A stretch of DNA of 61,843 nt, from NCBI GenBank assembly GCA_013152085.1, contig JAADHC010000002.1, positions 1 to 61,843 of the forward strand, written 5' to 3'. Of the stretch, positions 36,352 to 43,576 are shown one piece after another (the first letter of the stretch is position 1; the number at the start of each line of letters is the position of its first letter). A model generated the notes under the pieces. The model was not told where the DNA came from. It did not search any database and worked only from the letters and a program-made list of their open reading frames with translations. The translations under genes were made by a program, and so were the position numbers. Source of the DNA: Chlorobiota bacterium (GTDB lineage Bacteria; Bacteroidota; Bacteroidia; Bacteroidales; VadinHA17).

Positions 36352-37035
36352 TTAATGTGAATGCTGTTCAGATTCCATCTCGAGGAAATGTCCCTGAGGG
36401 CCTACACCTTCGATATGGGTAAGTTGTGCGCCGAAGTGTCCGGCTGATGATACGGCATAGGCAGATACACCGAGGACGAGAAAGATTACCACTTCGGCCC
36501 AGATTTTCATGTTCAGGAAAAAATGGCTAACCGTCTTCAAAACAAGTGCGGCCAGAGCCGTCCACAAGGTAATATCGGCATATTTCTCATGCTGTTGGAG
36601 CGCCCATGCGGCATATTCGGTCAACTGTTCGGTATGCGGATGCACAAAACCGGCAGCAACCCAGGCACCCAGAAAACCCAGCGCTACCAGAGCAAGGGTA
36701 ACCCAGCTCAAGGGTTTACGGAGTACAAATAACCCGAGAAACTGTGTCAGTACTGCCAGGATAAGAAGTACTATAGGGAAATGTACAACCAAAGGATGTA
36801 ATGTCGGAAAATCACTGAACGGAGCTTTTCCCATTACCTGCTCATGATGTGCAGTCATTTCTTCTTCCTGGTGATGTTCTGTCCCGGCCGGCATTTCGGC
36901 GTGGGTACCGGTTTCCACATTGGCTGTATCCACCTTTGCCGTATCGGTTTTCGGGTGATCGTGTCCCTTGTGTGCCGATACGGTGAAAGCAACCCCGAGA
37001 GTTAAGAAAATCGTCAATAAGATATTATTTTTCAT
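36352..37035 (-). CDS. DUF2231 membrane protein with His-rich periplasmic segment
   Basis: A 227-residue protein. A signal/first helix (LLTIFLTLGVAFTVSA) precedes a His/Glu-rich segment (HKGHDHPKTD, TEHHQEEEMTAHHEQ) suited to metal binding. Four helices follow from residue 80; LHPLVVHFPIVLLILAVL is the DUF2231 signature. A His-rich tail ends the protein. The family is common in copper and iron loci; role unknown. It follows the DUF302 gene in the same direction. Confidence 0.8.
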   Translation of the reverse strand: MKNNILLTIFLTLGVAFTVSAHKGHDHPKTDTAKVDTANVETGTHAEMPAGTEHHQEEEMTAHHEQVMGKAPFSDFPTLHPLVVHFPIVLLILAVLTQFLGLFVLRKPLSWVTLALVALGFLGAWVAAGFVHPHTEQLTEYAAWALQQHEKYADITLWTALAALVLKTVSHFFLNMKIWAEVVIFLVLGVSAYAVSSAGHFGAQLTHIEGVGPQGHFLEMESEQHSH

Positions 37036-37074
37036 GATAATGTCAAATGTCTGATTAATAATTTAAAACTGGTT

Positions 37075-37464
37075 TTAAAGGCGTCCGGTAACTATTTCCA
37101 GTTTATTCTTGATTTCTTTCGCTATTTGTTTGAGATCATCGTTATCCACGGCAATCATGGATTCAAGCGGGTTAATGACTGAGATCTCGACATCACCATC
37201 TTTATTTTCTTCGATGACAACATTACAGGGCAACATAAGTCCGATTTTTGGCTCTGCGAGTAAAGCTTTATGAGCAAAAGGCGGATTACAGGCCCCGAGG
37301 ATACGATAGCGTCTAAAATCAACATCCAGTTTGTTTTTCAGTGTTTGCTGAACGTCAATATCGGTCAGTATCCCAAATCCCTCTTTTTTCAATTCTTCCG
37401 TCACACGGATAATAGCCTCATCAAAAGAAAGGCTGCTCAGTACTTTGTTAAAATAATAGTTCAT
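37075..37464 (-). CDS. DUF302 domain protein
   Basis: A 129-residue cytosolic protein of the DUF302 family. The start SSLSFDEAIIRVTEELKKEGFGILTDIDV and the middle YRILGACNPPFAHKALLAEP with LMLPCNVVIEE are typical. The fold is small alpha/beta, and members often sit in metal and sulfur loci. The conserved Cys residues in LGACNP and LPCNV may bind metal. Its ATG overlaps the stop of the decayed PepSY-type gene (TCATGA). Confidence 0.88.
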   Translation of the reverse strand: MNYYFNKVLSSLSFDEAIIRVTEELKKEGFGILTDIDVQQTLKNKLDVDFRRYRILGACNPPFAHKALLAEPKIGLMLPCNVVIEENKDGDVEISVINPLESMIAVDNDDLKQIAKEIKNKLEIVTGRL

Positions 37465-37773
37465 GATTTTTTGTTTTTATTTTTGTTTAAAATGGTTGGC
37501 CGGAAAAGTGAAAAAGTGATCATAAAGAGGACAAAGCCACTGATACCGGTAATCAGTCCCGGGAGTGAAAAGGTACGGAACAGGAGATTTCCGAAATGAT
37601 CCCTGCCCGTTTCTTAACCAGGTAGTTACCATGGATCCTGTCGATATTGTTCCAGGGGAAAAATACCCCTCCGGCCGACCAGAAAAAAAACGTACGCCTA
37701 TAAACACACTGAGGTACCTGTGCGCTTTTCGCAACATATAATTCCAGTGTGTGTTATTTGTTTTTCCGTACAT
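37461..37773 (-). pseudogene. Decayed PepSY-type membrane gene: two frameshifts and a probable internal deletion
   Basis: Three frames together read as the ends of a PepSY-associated membrane protein. Frame one gives LRKAHRYLSVFIGV. After a shift at an eight-base T-run near 37685 comes FFFWSAGGVFFPWNNIDRIH and GNYLVKKRAGIISEI. A second shift near 37595 leads to LLFRTFSLPGLITGISGFVL and the TGA at 37461-37463. The PepSY domain that should lie between IHG and the last helix is missing, so this is more than a sequencing error. The gene's stop still overlaps the DUF302 start, preserving the operon layout. Confidence 0.72.
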
Positions 37774-37833
37774 ATCCGTTTCTTTTACAGTCTTTGAATC
37801 TTCAGGCCTGACACAGAGGGGTTCCGGAACCGT

Positions 37834-38418
37834 TTATTGGTTCAGGGTTTCGGTTACTTTCCCGCAAGCAGGCATTTTACCGCCAAGGTACGGATTACGG
37901 ATTGCTTTATCGTTACTTAACCAGTATCCGCCTTTATTGTCATTGGCCATCGGGCAGAACTCGAGATACACCGGTTTGTCGGATACAATACCGAAAGATT
38001 TTACCGCTTCCGTCATATTTTCTGACACGACACTGAAATGGCTTCGTTTCATATCCAGTCCCGGCATATCTATTATCATGTTCAGATTAGTCATTATGGC
38101 GCGGTACTGATTCATCCAGAGTATATGATCTTCGCCCCGGATCAGGCCCATTTCCACTTTTTTAAGTGCATCCAGGGTTGATTTAGCCGCCTGGGTGGCT
38201 TTTGATTCCTGGTCTGCCGCAAAGGCATCCTTAAGCAGAATATAAGCATCCACAACAAGGCTTAGTTGTTTTTTGAATGCTTCGGGAACAGGTGTGTTAC
38301 CGGGAAATATTATTGATCCGGCCTGTAAATCAGTCTTATAAGCGGTTATTGTATTTTCCGCACGGAGTGTCGATTGAAATGTAAAAGCCGTTACAAGTAT
38401 GATTATCATTGTTTTCAT
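37834..38418 (-). CDS. DUF3347 periplasmic protein (CusB-like metal-binding module)
   Basis: The ATG at 38418 gives 194 residues with a Sec signal (IIILVTAFTFQSTLRA). The DUF3347 pattern is clear: LVVDAYILLKDAFAADQ, a helical middle, then VYLEFCPMANDNKGGYWLSN and NPYLGGKMPACGKV. The Cys, Met and His residues of the last part bind copper in related CusB-type C-termini. It follows the His/Met-rich lipoprotein gene by about 40 bases. Confidence 0.85.
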   Translation of the reverse strand: MKTMIIILVTAFTFQSTLRAENTITAYKTDLQAGSIIFPGNTPVPEAFKKQLSLVVDAYILLKDAFAADQESKATQAAKSTLDALKKVEMGLIRGEDHILWMNQYRAIMTNLNMIIDMPGLDMKRSHFSVVSENMTEAVKSFGIVSDKPVYLEFCPMANDNKGGYWLSNDKAIRNPYLGGKMPACGKVTETLNQ

Positions 38419-38462
38419 CGTTATTTTATTTAATGATTGGTTAATAAATAGTTCTTGCTTCA

Positions 38463-38999
38463 TTACGGCAGGTTGTCCCTTTTTCCGTGGAATTTTGAAT
38501 AGTAAAGAGAGTCATTTGACATCATCATAAAAGTATATTCAAATGTATGGTTGATGGTATCAAACATGCCGTAATGTTTGTCGCCGGTTGTATGTTCATC
38601 ACTGAGATGATGCATCCATTCGGTTCCTGAAAAGTCATGCATTCCATGACCCATCTGGTGGCCTTTCATGTGTCCGTACTCTGTTTCAAAGGCATCCCCG
38701 GTCATACACACCATAATGGAATCGTTGTTTTCATAAATATCCAGTACCAGGGTTGTGTCCAGCCCGTGGCCGTAACACCATACCTGTATCTGGTCTTCTC
38801 CCAGGGCTGTGATCTCAGCGGTAGCTGAAGAATCGTGCCGCGCACTTTTCAGGGAACTTCCATCGGTAAAGTAACCGGTATATGTTCCTGTTATTTCAGA
38901 TATCAGGCCTTTTTGTGGCGACGTGTTATCCTTGCTACAGGCAACAACTACGCTGGCTACAAAAAGGCCAAGCAGAATCATTTTCATCAATGTTTTCAT
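38463..38999 (-). CDS. Lipoprotein with His/Met-rich loop
   Basis: A 178-residue lipoprotein (signal ending VASVVVAC). The mature part looks like a small beta barrel (TGTYTGYFTDGSS, ATAEITALGEDQIQVWCYGHG). The loop at about 112-145 is rich in His and Met (GHMKGHQMGHGMHDF). Likely a surface or periplasmic copper-binding protein by context. I do not recognise the family. Confidence 0.65.
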   Translation of the reverse strand: MKTLMKMILLGLFVASVVVACSKDNTSPQKGLISEITGTYTGYFTDGSSLKSARHDSSATAEITALGEDQIQVWCYGHGLDTTLVLDIYENNDSIMVCMTGDAFETEYGHMKGHQMGHGMHDFSGTEWMHHLSDEHTTGDKHYGMFDTINHTFEYTFMMMSNDSLYYSKFHGKRDNLP

Positions 39000-39027
39000 C
39001 GTTTTGATTTTATTAAGTTATTACGCT

Positions 39028-39384
39028 TTATTTATATTCAGATTGTTTTGCATGGTTTAACCCGCAACAGTCAAGCCGCTGATCCCCATATGTTTTCCGG
39101 TTTGTTTCAGCCAGGTTTTCGATAAACCGCTTTATCCGGCTTTTCCGGGGTTCCGGAGCAAAAGGAAAATTTCCCTTTTTCAGTAGTTCCATGATATACA
39201 ATTCACTGACGATATGTCCGTAAAATTCGACAGAAAGGCCATCCTGTTTCAGATTTATACTTATAATCCCGTCCTGATCCTGAATAAGTTCTTGAAGATG
39301 CTCTGTTTCAGAACGGGTAAGATATCGTTTTGCTTTATAATACCTGATCGAGGTAAAACCAAAGTCCGCAGGTTTTGTTTCCAT
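39028..39384 (-). CDS. Small cytosolic protein with C-terminal CCG motif
   Basis: The ATG at 39384 gives 118 residues. The sequence alternates strands and helices (FTSIRYYKAKRYLTRSETEH, QDGIISINLKQDGLSVEFYG, YIMELLKKGNFPF) in an HMA-like or ferredoxin-like pattern. It has no N-terminal CxxC. The tail holds the vicinal pair RLDCCGLNH, which could bind a soft metal. Found between the second HYC-type gene and the His/Met-rich lipoprotein. Family not recognised. Confidence 0.6.
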   Translation of the reverse strand: METKPADFGFTSIRYYKAKRYLTRSETEHLQELIQDQDGIISINLKQDGLSVEFYGHIVSELYIMELLKKGNFPFAPEPRKSRIKRFIENLAETNRKTYGDQRLDCCGLNHAKQSEYK

Positions 39385-39503
39385 AATGGTATTTTTTTTG
39401 GTAGTGAAAAACATAGCACACGAAGTTGGATTGTAGTTTTATCAAACAGTACAGACGCATTATAAGCTATTTGTTACTGTCTTTTCAACTTCGCGGGACA
39501 GGA

Positions 39504-39893
39504 TCACAAAAGGAAAATGCCTGTAAACGGCGGGTCTGATTCCGCCAGGACAGGGTGGAGATCCCGGAAAAGGGTCATTTTGTCCTGAAACAGGGTTGAG
39601 AATAAAATCCCTTCCGGGGTTGTAAATGTCAGATTAGCTGAAATGAGGCTGATCCTAGGCAACGGCACCTTTTCAGGAACAAAAAAGTTATTGTCAAGAA
39701 AAATATACACAGTTTCATCATGGCAATAGTCCGAACCATTACAACAATTAGCCGGATTGTTGGTAACAGATTGCGAGACCGGTATTCCGTTACAAAAATG
39801 TTTCCGGATTCCCACGCCGGCTGTTGCAACGATTAACAGCATAGTGATTACCGGGAAAGCTATTCTTATGTATATGGTCTTCTTGTCAGCCAT
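39504..39893 (-). CDS. HYC...CC...PP family secreted protein, copy 2
   Basis: A 129-residue protein with an N-terminal membrane/signal helix (IAFPVITMLLIVATAGVG). It has KHFC (HYC position), NPANCCNGSDYCHDE (CC position) and ESDPPFTG near the end (PP position). The family is small, secreted and uncharacterised, and is associated with metal efflux genes in Bacteroidota. It heads a leftward run of copper-related genes and has the shared dyad upstream (39937-39961). Confidence 0.75.
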   Translation of the reverse strand: MADKKTIYIRIAFPVITMLLIVATAGVGIRKHFCNGIPVSQSVTNNPANCCNGSDYCHDETVYIFLDNNFFVPEKVPLPRISLISANLTFTTPEGILFSTLFQDKMTLFRDLHPVLAESDPPFTGIFLL

Positions 39894-39906
39894 TTTGTGA
39901 TCTTCT

Positions 39907-39961
39907 CAAAATAAACGAATATATTGTAAGAACTTTTATATAATTTTCATAAAATTTTACA
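39907..39961 (-). promoter_or_regulatory. Shared dyad operator plus TTTG element, site 2
   Basis: Minus strand: TGTA, nine bases, GAAAATTATATAA, 25 bases, TTTG (CAAA at 39907-39910 on the plus strand). The dyad spans 39937-39961. The ATG follows 13 bases after TTTG. It lies ahead of the second HYC-type gene and, by gene order, of the run down to the NDH-2 gene. Confidence 0.65.
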
Positions 39962-40001
39962 ACATTTTTTATATAGATTTTATGCATAAATGATTTTAAA
40001 G

Positions 40002-40205
40002 TCAAACTGTTTTCTTTTCAGGGCAGTCGGTCATCTCCACCATCTGGCAGGAGTGACAACCATCGGTCCCGTTGGTATCTCCTGCTCCGGTGGAACAGGA
40101 ATGAACAGTAAATTCAGCTTTTCTGTCAAACAGCAGTTTGATGCCCAATGTGACCATAATAAGGGCTGTAAGCACAAGACTCAGAAGAAACAGTTTTATA
40201 AACAT
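40002..40205 (-). CDS. Small membrane protein with Cys-rich tail
   Basis: A 67-residue protein: one membrane helix (LFLLSLVLTALIMVTLGIKL) and a short outer tail with four Cys (HSCSTG, GCHSCQMVEM, TDCPEK). A CxxC within a His/Met context suggests a metal site. It carries the best copy of the shared dyad upstream. Similar small Cys-rich membrane proteins occur in Bacteroidota; function unknown. Confidence 0.65.
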   Translation of the reverse strand: MFIKLFLLSLVLTALIMVTLGIKLLFDRKAEFTVHSCSTGAGDTNGTDGCHSCQMVEMTDCPEKKTV

Positions 40206-40228
40206 GACGTTTAATCTTTGTTACAGTA

Positions 40229-40283
40229 CAAAGATCGGAATATAACAATGGCTTCTCTTATACAATTTTCGGAAAAGTGTATA
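40229..40283 (-). promoter_or_regulatory. Shared dyad operator plus TTTG element, site 3 (most symmetric)
   Basis: The 25-bp dyad at 40259-40283 has arms TATACAATTTTC and GAAAAGTGTATA around a single G, matching at 11 of 12 positions. On the minus strand 25 bases separate GAAAATTGTATAA from TTTG (CAAA at 40229-40232). The 67-residue gene starts 23 bases later. Confidence 0.7.
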
Positions 40284-40497
40284 TCATTTCCGGACACAGG
40301 GAAATGTAAAATCCAATCTGCCATTAAGATATGACAATGTTTTTACTTTTACGTTATTAATACTATAACGGAAACACCATGTATACGCTACTGAAGCGTC
40401 GATATTTGTCAAACAGGCTAAAACATGCATGCAACCTTTGATCTTATTATCGTTTTACGATGAGGTTTTTGTTGATTCAGATAATTTTGTTTGGTAT

Positions 40498-41661
40498 CTA
40501 TTTGATATATCCATGTTCTAAATTCAGGATGGAGTTTCGGTCATCAAACTGATTATTGAATATTTGATCGATGGAATAGACCAGCGCCAGTTGAAACCTG
40601 TGTTGTTTCTGTCCGAAAAGGCTTCCGGTCTCACCATAATTATGCAGGTACCTGTATTGAAAACCAAGATCAAAATGTTCGCCCAGACGATAAAAGATAT
40701 TGGTTATTCCGATAAACTGGTTGCTTCCTGCTACGGATGAAAAGGATTTGTAGCCCATACCTGCTGATACTTGAATAAAAGGTCTTTCCAGCTTACGGTA
40801 TAGATATCTGACGGTACCGAAAGTCGAAAAATATGGTGTTTTTACATAATTCCGGTAACTGTTTATGCTATCAATTTCAGAAAACCCGATATTATAGATT
40901 CCCTGAATCCTGAAATCAACGAAATGAACCGGGTCAGGAAATACATTTATCGTAACGGTACCCAGAATATTCTTCAAAGCTTCTTCATATCCGCTGTAAC
41001 CGGGTCTGTCAGTAAGATAATTATTATAGCTCATTCCGATCCTTTGAAGCACATTCCGGTTCCATCTTTGACTTCCCGGTACGATATAGAGAAATGAAGC
41101 CCCGAAAGCGTTTAATGAAAAATCAGTAGGAGATGACAAATTTGCAAGATTTTCTCCATGAAATGTAAACCAGTATCGTTGTCTGAAAATATGGGTGTAT
41201 TCAATAACATTTCCATATTGATTGTCCTGGGTATTTGAACCAATTGAAAAAGGGTTAAGGGAATAATTAAATGATATGGCGTCATCATCACGGAGGGTGG
41301 GGAATTCATTTATAATTGTTTTTGTCGTTGACCGGCCTAACTTGAATATGTTTTTATGATTCTCAACAGTCAGAAAAACGTGATTAAAAAATACCTGGCC
41401 CAGGTCTGAATCTGCATCGGGAAACTGAAACCCAAATACCATTTGTCCCCTCCAGGCGCTATATAGTTTTTGCTTAAAACCAAGCAAAATCTGGCTGTCT
41501 GAAAAATCACTTACAGCCGAAGCCGTATTGGCATTGTCAACCACAATATTACCAGACATTACGCCTTTGGCACCAAGTTCTATTTCCGGTGAGACCTGTG
41601 CCCGGGTTACTGAAACAAGTGCAACGGATAAAATAACACTTAAATATATTTTTGTTTTCAT
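40498..41661 (-). CDS. Outer-membrane beta-barrel protein
   Basis: A 387-residue exported protein (signal LSVILSVALVSVTRAQ). The body alternates short amphipathic strands (SQILLGFKQKLYSAWRGQMV, FIQVSAGMGYKSFSSVAG) and the end is aromatic-rich, all consistent with a porin-like barrel. It follows the multicopper oxidase gene by about 60 bases on the same strand. This resembles cop operons in which an oxidase (CopA) is paired with an outer-membrane protein (CopB), but I see no clear CopB motif. Family not identified. Confidence 0.7.
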   Translation of the reverse strand: MKTKIYLSVILSVALVSVTRAQVSPEIELGAKGVMSGNIVVDNANTASAVSDFSDSQILLGFKQKLYSAWRGQMVFGFQFPDADSDLGQVFFNHVFLTVENHKNIFKLGRSTTKTIINEFPTLRDDDAISFNYSLNPFSIGSNTQDNQYGNVIEYTHIFRQRYWFTFHGENLANLSSPTDFSLNAFGASFLYIVPGSQRWNRNVLQRIGMSYNNYLTDRPGYSGYEEALKNILGTVTINVFPDPVHFVDFRIQGIYNIGFSEIDSINSYRNYVKTPYFSTFGTVRYLYRKLERPFIQVSAGMGYKSFSSVAGSNQFIGITNIFYRLGEHFDLGFQYRYLHNYGETGSLFGQKQHRFQLALVYSIDQIFNNQFDDRNSILNLEHGYIK

Positions 41662-41720
41662 TTTTCATGTATTAGTTGCCGTTAATTAATATTTTACGAA
41701 ATGAAGATCCATATTTGGAA

Positions 41721-42908
41721 TTATTCGTCCAGAGCTATTTTAGGTAATATGTTTTTCCCGTTGTTCATTTTTCCGACCTGTCTTTCTTCCACAGGCAGGT
41801 CTTCATATACCAAAGCCATTAAGTTCCCTCCCGGGTATAGGCCGTTATTCGTGACCCGCCTCGTATCGTGATCATGAAAGGTCCAGATACCACGGTTATT
41901 TCCTTCTATTATGATATCATAGGTTTTCCCGGGGCTTAATGACAGTGTGTTTCTTTGCCATGGCCGGGGCAGGGGCAACCCATCATCGCAAACCATCCAA
42001 AAATCATGTCCGTGTAAATGAAGATGGTGATTTTCCGTACCTGAATTAATCAATCTTACACGGATTGTCTCACCTGTTTTTATTAGTAAACTGGGTGTCG
42101 AAGGATATGACTTCCCGTTTACAGTAAACCAGTTTGGATTGGGTAAATCGGCTAATGATCTCCGGTTTACCAAATATGGAGGCTGATAACCGTTTTCAAT
42201 GGCATTTAACAGTTCTTCTTTAGTGTTAAACAGGTTAAATCTCTGCGGGTCAAATCTTCCGTTCTTCATCAGATAGCTACGTTCTTTCATCCTTTCCAGC
42301 ATTCCGTTTAATTCGTTCCTCAGGAAATTTACATCATGTGCCGAGTAAACCAAAGTGTATTCACGTTCATAGGGAAATGCCTTTTTAACGGGGTCGTCAT
42401 CATTTTCAACAATAAAACTTCCAAACATTCCCGATTGCATGTGTAGCAATGTCCCCCAGTGGCAATGATAAAAATGCGTGCCATAAGGTTTGGCCGTGAA
42501 TTCATAAATAAATTCCTGATCTGCCATTACCGGCATCTGGGTAACATAAGGGACTCCGTCCATTCGCCAGGGAACGTATATGCCATGCCAGTGTATGGTG
42601 TGATTTATTTCCGTTTTGTTTTTGAATTTTACCCTGACCTGGTCTCCTTCCTTGACCCGGATTTCCGGACCGGGAATCATGTTGTTGAATGCAAGGGTAT
42701 GGATTTTCATTGCCGGGGCCAGTTCGTGCTCCATAATGTTTATTTCCAGTTCAAACTCTTTCCATTTCCCCTTTTTTGCATACGGTAAAATTTGCGGAAA
42801 TCGTTTTTCATTCTTTTTCAGATTCTCTTTTGCAAAAAGATTGGCAGGAAATAAAGCCATACCTGCTGCTCCTGTTGCACTGTATCCAATAAATTCTTTT
42901 CGGTTCAT
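41721..42908 (-). CDS. Two-domain multicopper oxidase, probable copper-resistance oxidase
   Basis: A 395-residue exported oxidase with a Tat-like start (NRKEFIGYSATGAAGMALFP). Domain 1 has HTIHWHG (His106/108) and FYHCHWGTLLHMQSGM (His148, Cys149, His150, His156, Met161), so the type 1 copper site lies here. Domain 2 (about 260-375) has HHLHLHGHDFW and FHDHDTRRV, with no Cys. Two cupredoxin domains with type 1 copper only in the first is the arrangement called type C two-domain oxidase; a trimer would form the trinuclear sites. Periplasmic Cu(I) oxidation is the likely role given the neighbouring Cus system. Confidence 0.85.
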   Translation of the reverse strand: MNRKEFIGYSATGAAGMALFPANLFAKENLKKNEKRFPQILPYAKKGKWKEFELEINIMEHELAPAMKIHTLAFNNMIPGPEIRVKEGDQVRVKFKNKTEINHTIHWHGIYVPWRMDGVPYVTQMPVMADQEFIYEFTAKPYGTHFYHCHWGTLLHMQSGMFGSFIVENDDDPVKKAFPYEREYTLVYSAHDVNFLRNELNGMLERMKERSYLMKNGRFDPQRFNLFNTKEELLNAIENGYQPPYLVNRRSLADLPNPNWFTVNGKSYPSTPSLLIKTGETIRVRLINSGTENHHLHLHGHDFWMVCDDGLPLPRPWQRNTLSLSPGKTYDIIIEGNNRGIWTFHDHDTRRVTNNGLYPGGNLMALVYEDLPVEERQVGKMNNGKNILPKIALDE

Positions 42909-43198
42909 GATCTTTACCTGTTTGTTTTATATTTATAATGCATACCTGTTTGTTCTTTCTGGATGAAAACGTGTCAGTATTCAGGATAAACTGATCCTGA
43001 AATTACAATATAATCAAAATATGGAATTATCTTTCCGGATGTCAAATATTGGTTTCGGATACATGAAATGAAATCTTAGGTGGATTGTGTCAGATAATTT
43101 CTCATCATCCTCATATATTATTTGTGTTCAGGATTATGGCAATGGTAAAGGAATAAGCCGGGATAATCTTTAAAACGCATACAGGTGTCTGTAAGTTT

Positions 43199-43534
43199 TT
43201 ATTTAATGACATTCGTTTCTCCGGTTTTGATACGAACCGATTTTTCAATATTTGATATGAATACCCAGCCATCACCGCTATTCCCTGTGTGTCCGTATTT
43301 AATGATAATCTTTGCAAGTTTGTCAACTATTGCCCTGTAACAAATAAGTTCGATCTTTATAACGGTAGAATATTTTTGCACGTATTCAATGGAATAGCTG
43401 AATGCTTCTTTATCAGCCCATTCAGCCAGAGCATTAACATTAAGTACAGTCATTCCGGTTACACCGGCTTCTCGCAGTTTCCGGATCACGATATCAGCTT
43501 TTTCTTTTCTGATATATGCTTTAATTTCTTTCAT
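43199..43534 (-). CDS. P-II-like signalling protein in the Cus operon
   Basis: A 111-residue protein with the P-II fold: MKEIKAYIRKEKADIVIRKL at the start and GDGWVFISNIEKSVRIKTGE near the end, which matches the P-II C-terminal signature. The T-loop region (VNALAEWADKEAFSYSIEYV) lacks the glutamine-rich motif and the usual uridylylated Tyr context, so it is not a standard GlnB/GlnK. It lies 42 bases after cusA on the same strand. P-II-like proteins linked to CusA occur in other Bacteroidota; a metal or redox ligand is possible. Confidence 0.85.
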   Translation of the reverse strand: MKEIKAYIRKEKADIVIRKLREAGVTGMTVLNVNALAEWADKEAFSYSIEYVQKYSTVIKIELICYRAIVDKLAKIIIKYGHTGNSGDGWVFISNIEKSVRIKTGETNVIK

Positions 43535-43576
43535 TTTTCTATGTTTTTATTATAATTGGTATATGAGTGTTTTACT

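Noticed and set aside
37477-37773. Intact 98-residue gene in the first frame
   Set aside because: The frame loses similarity after the T-run near 37685, and the other two frames continue the same family; it is a pseudogene.
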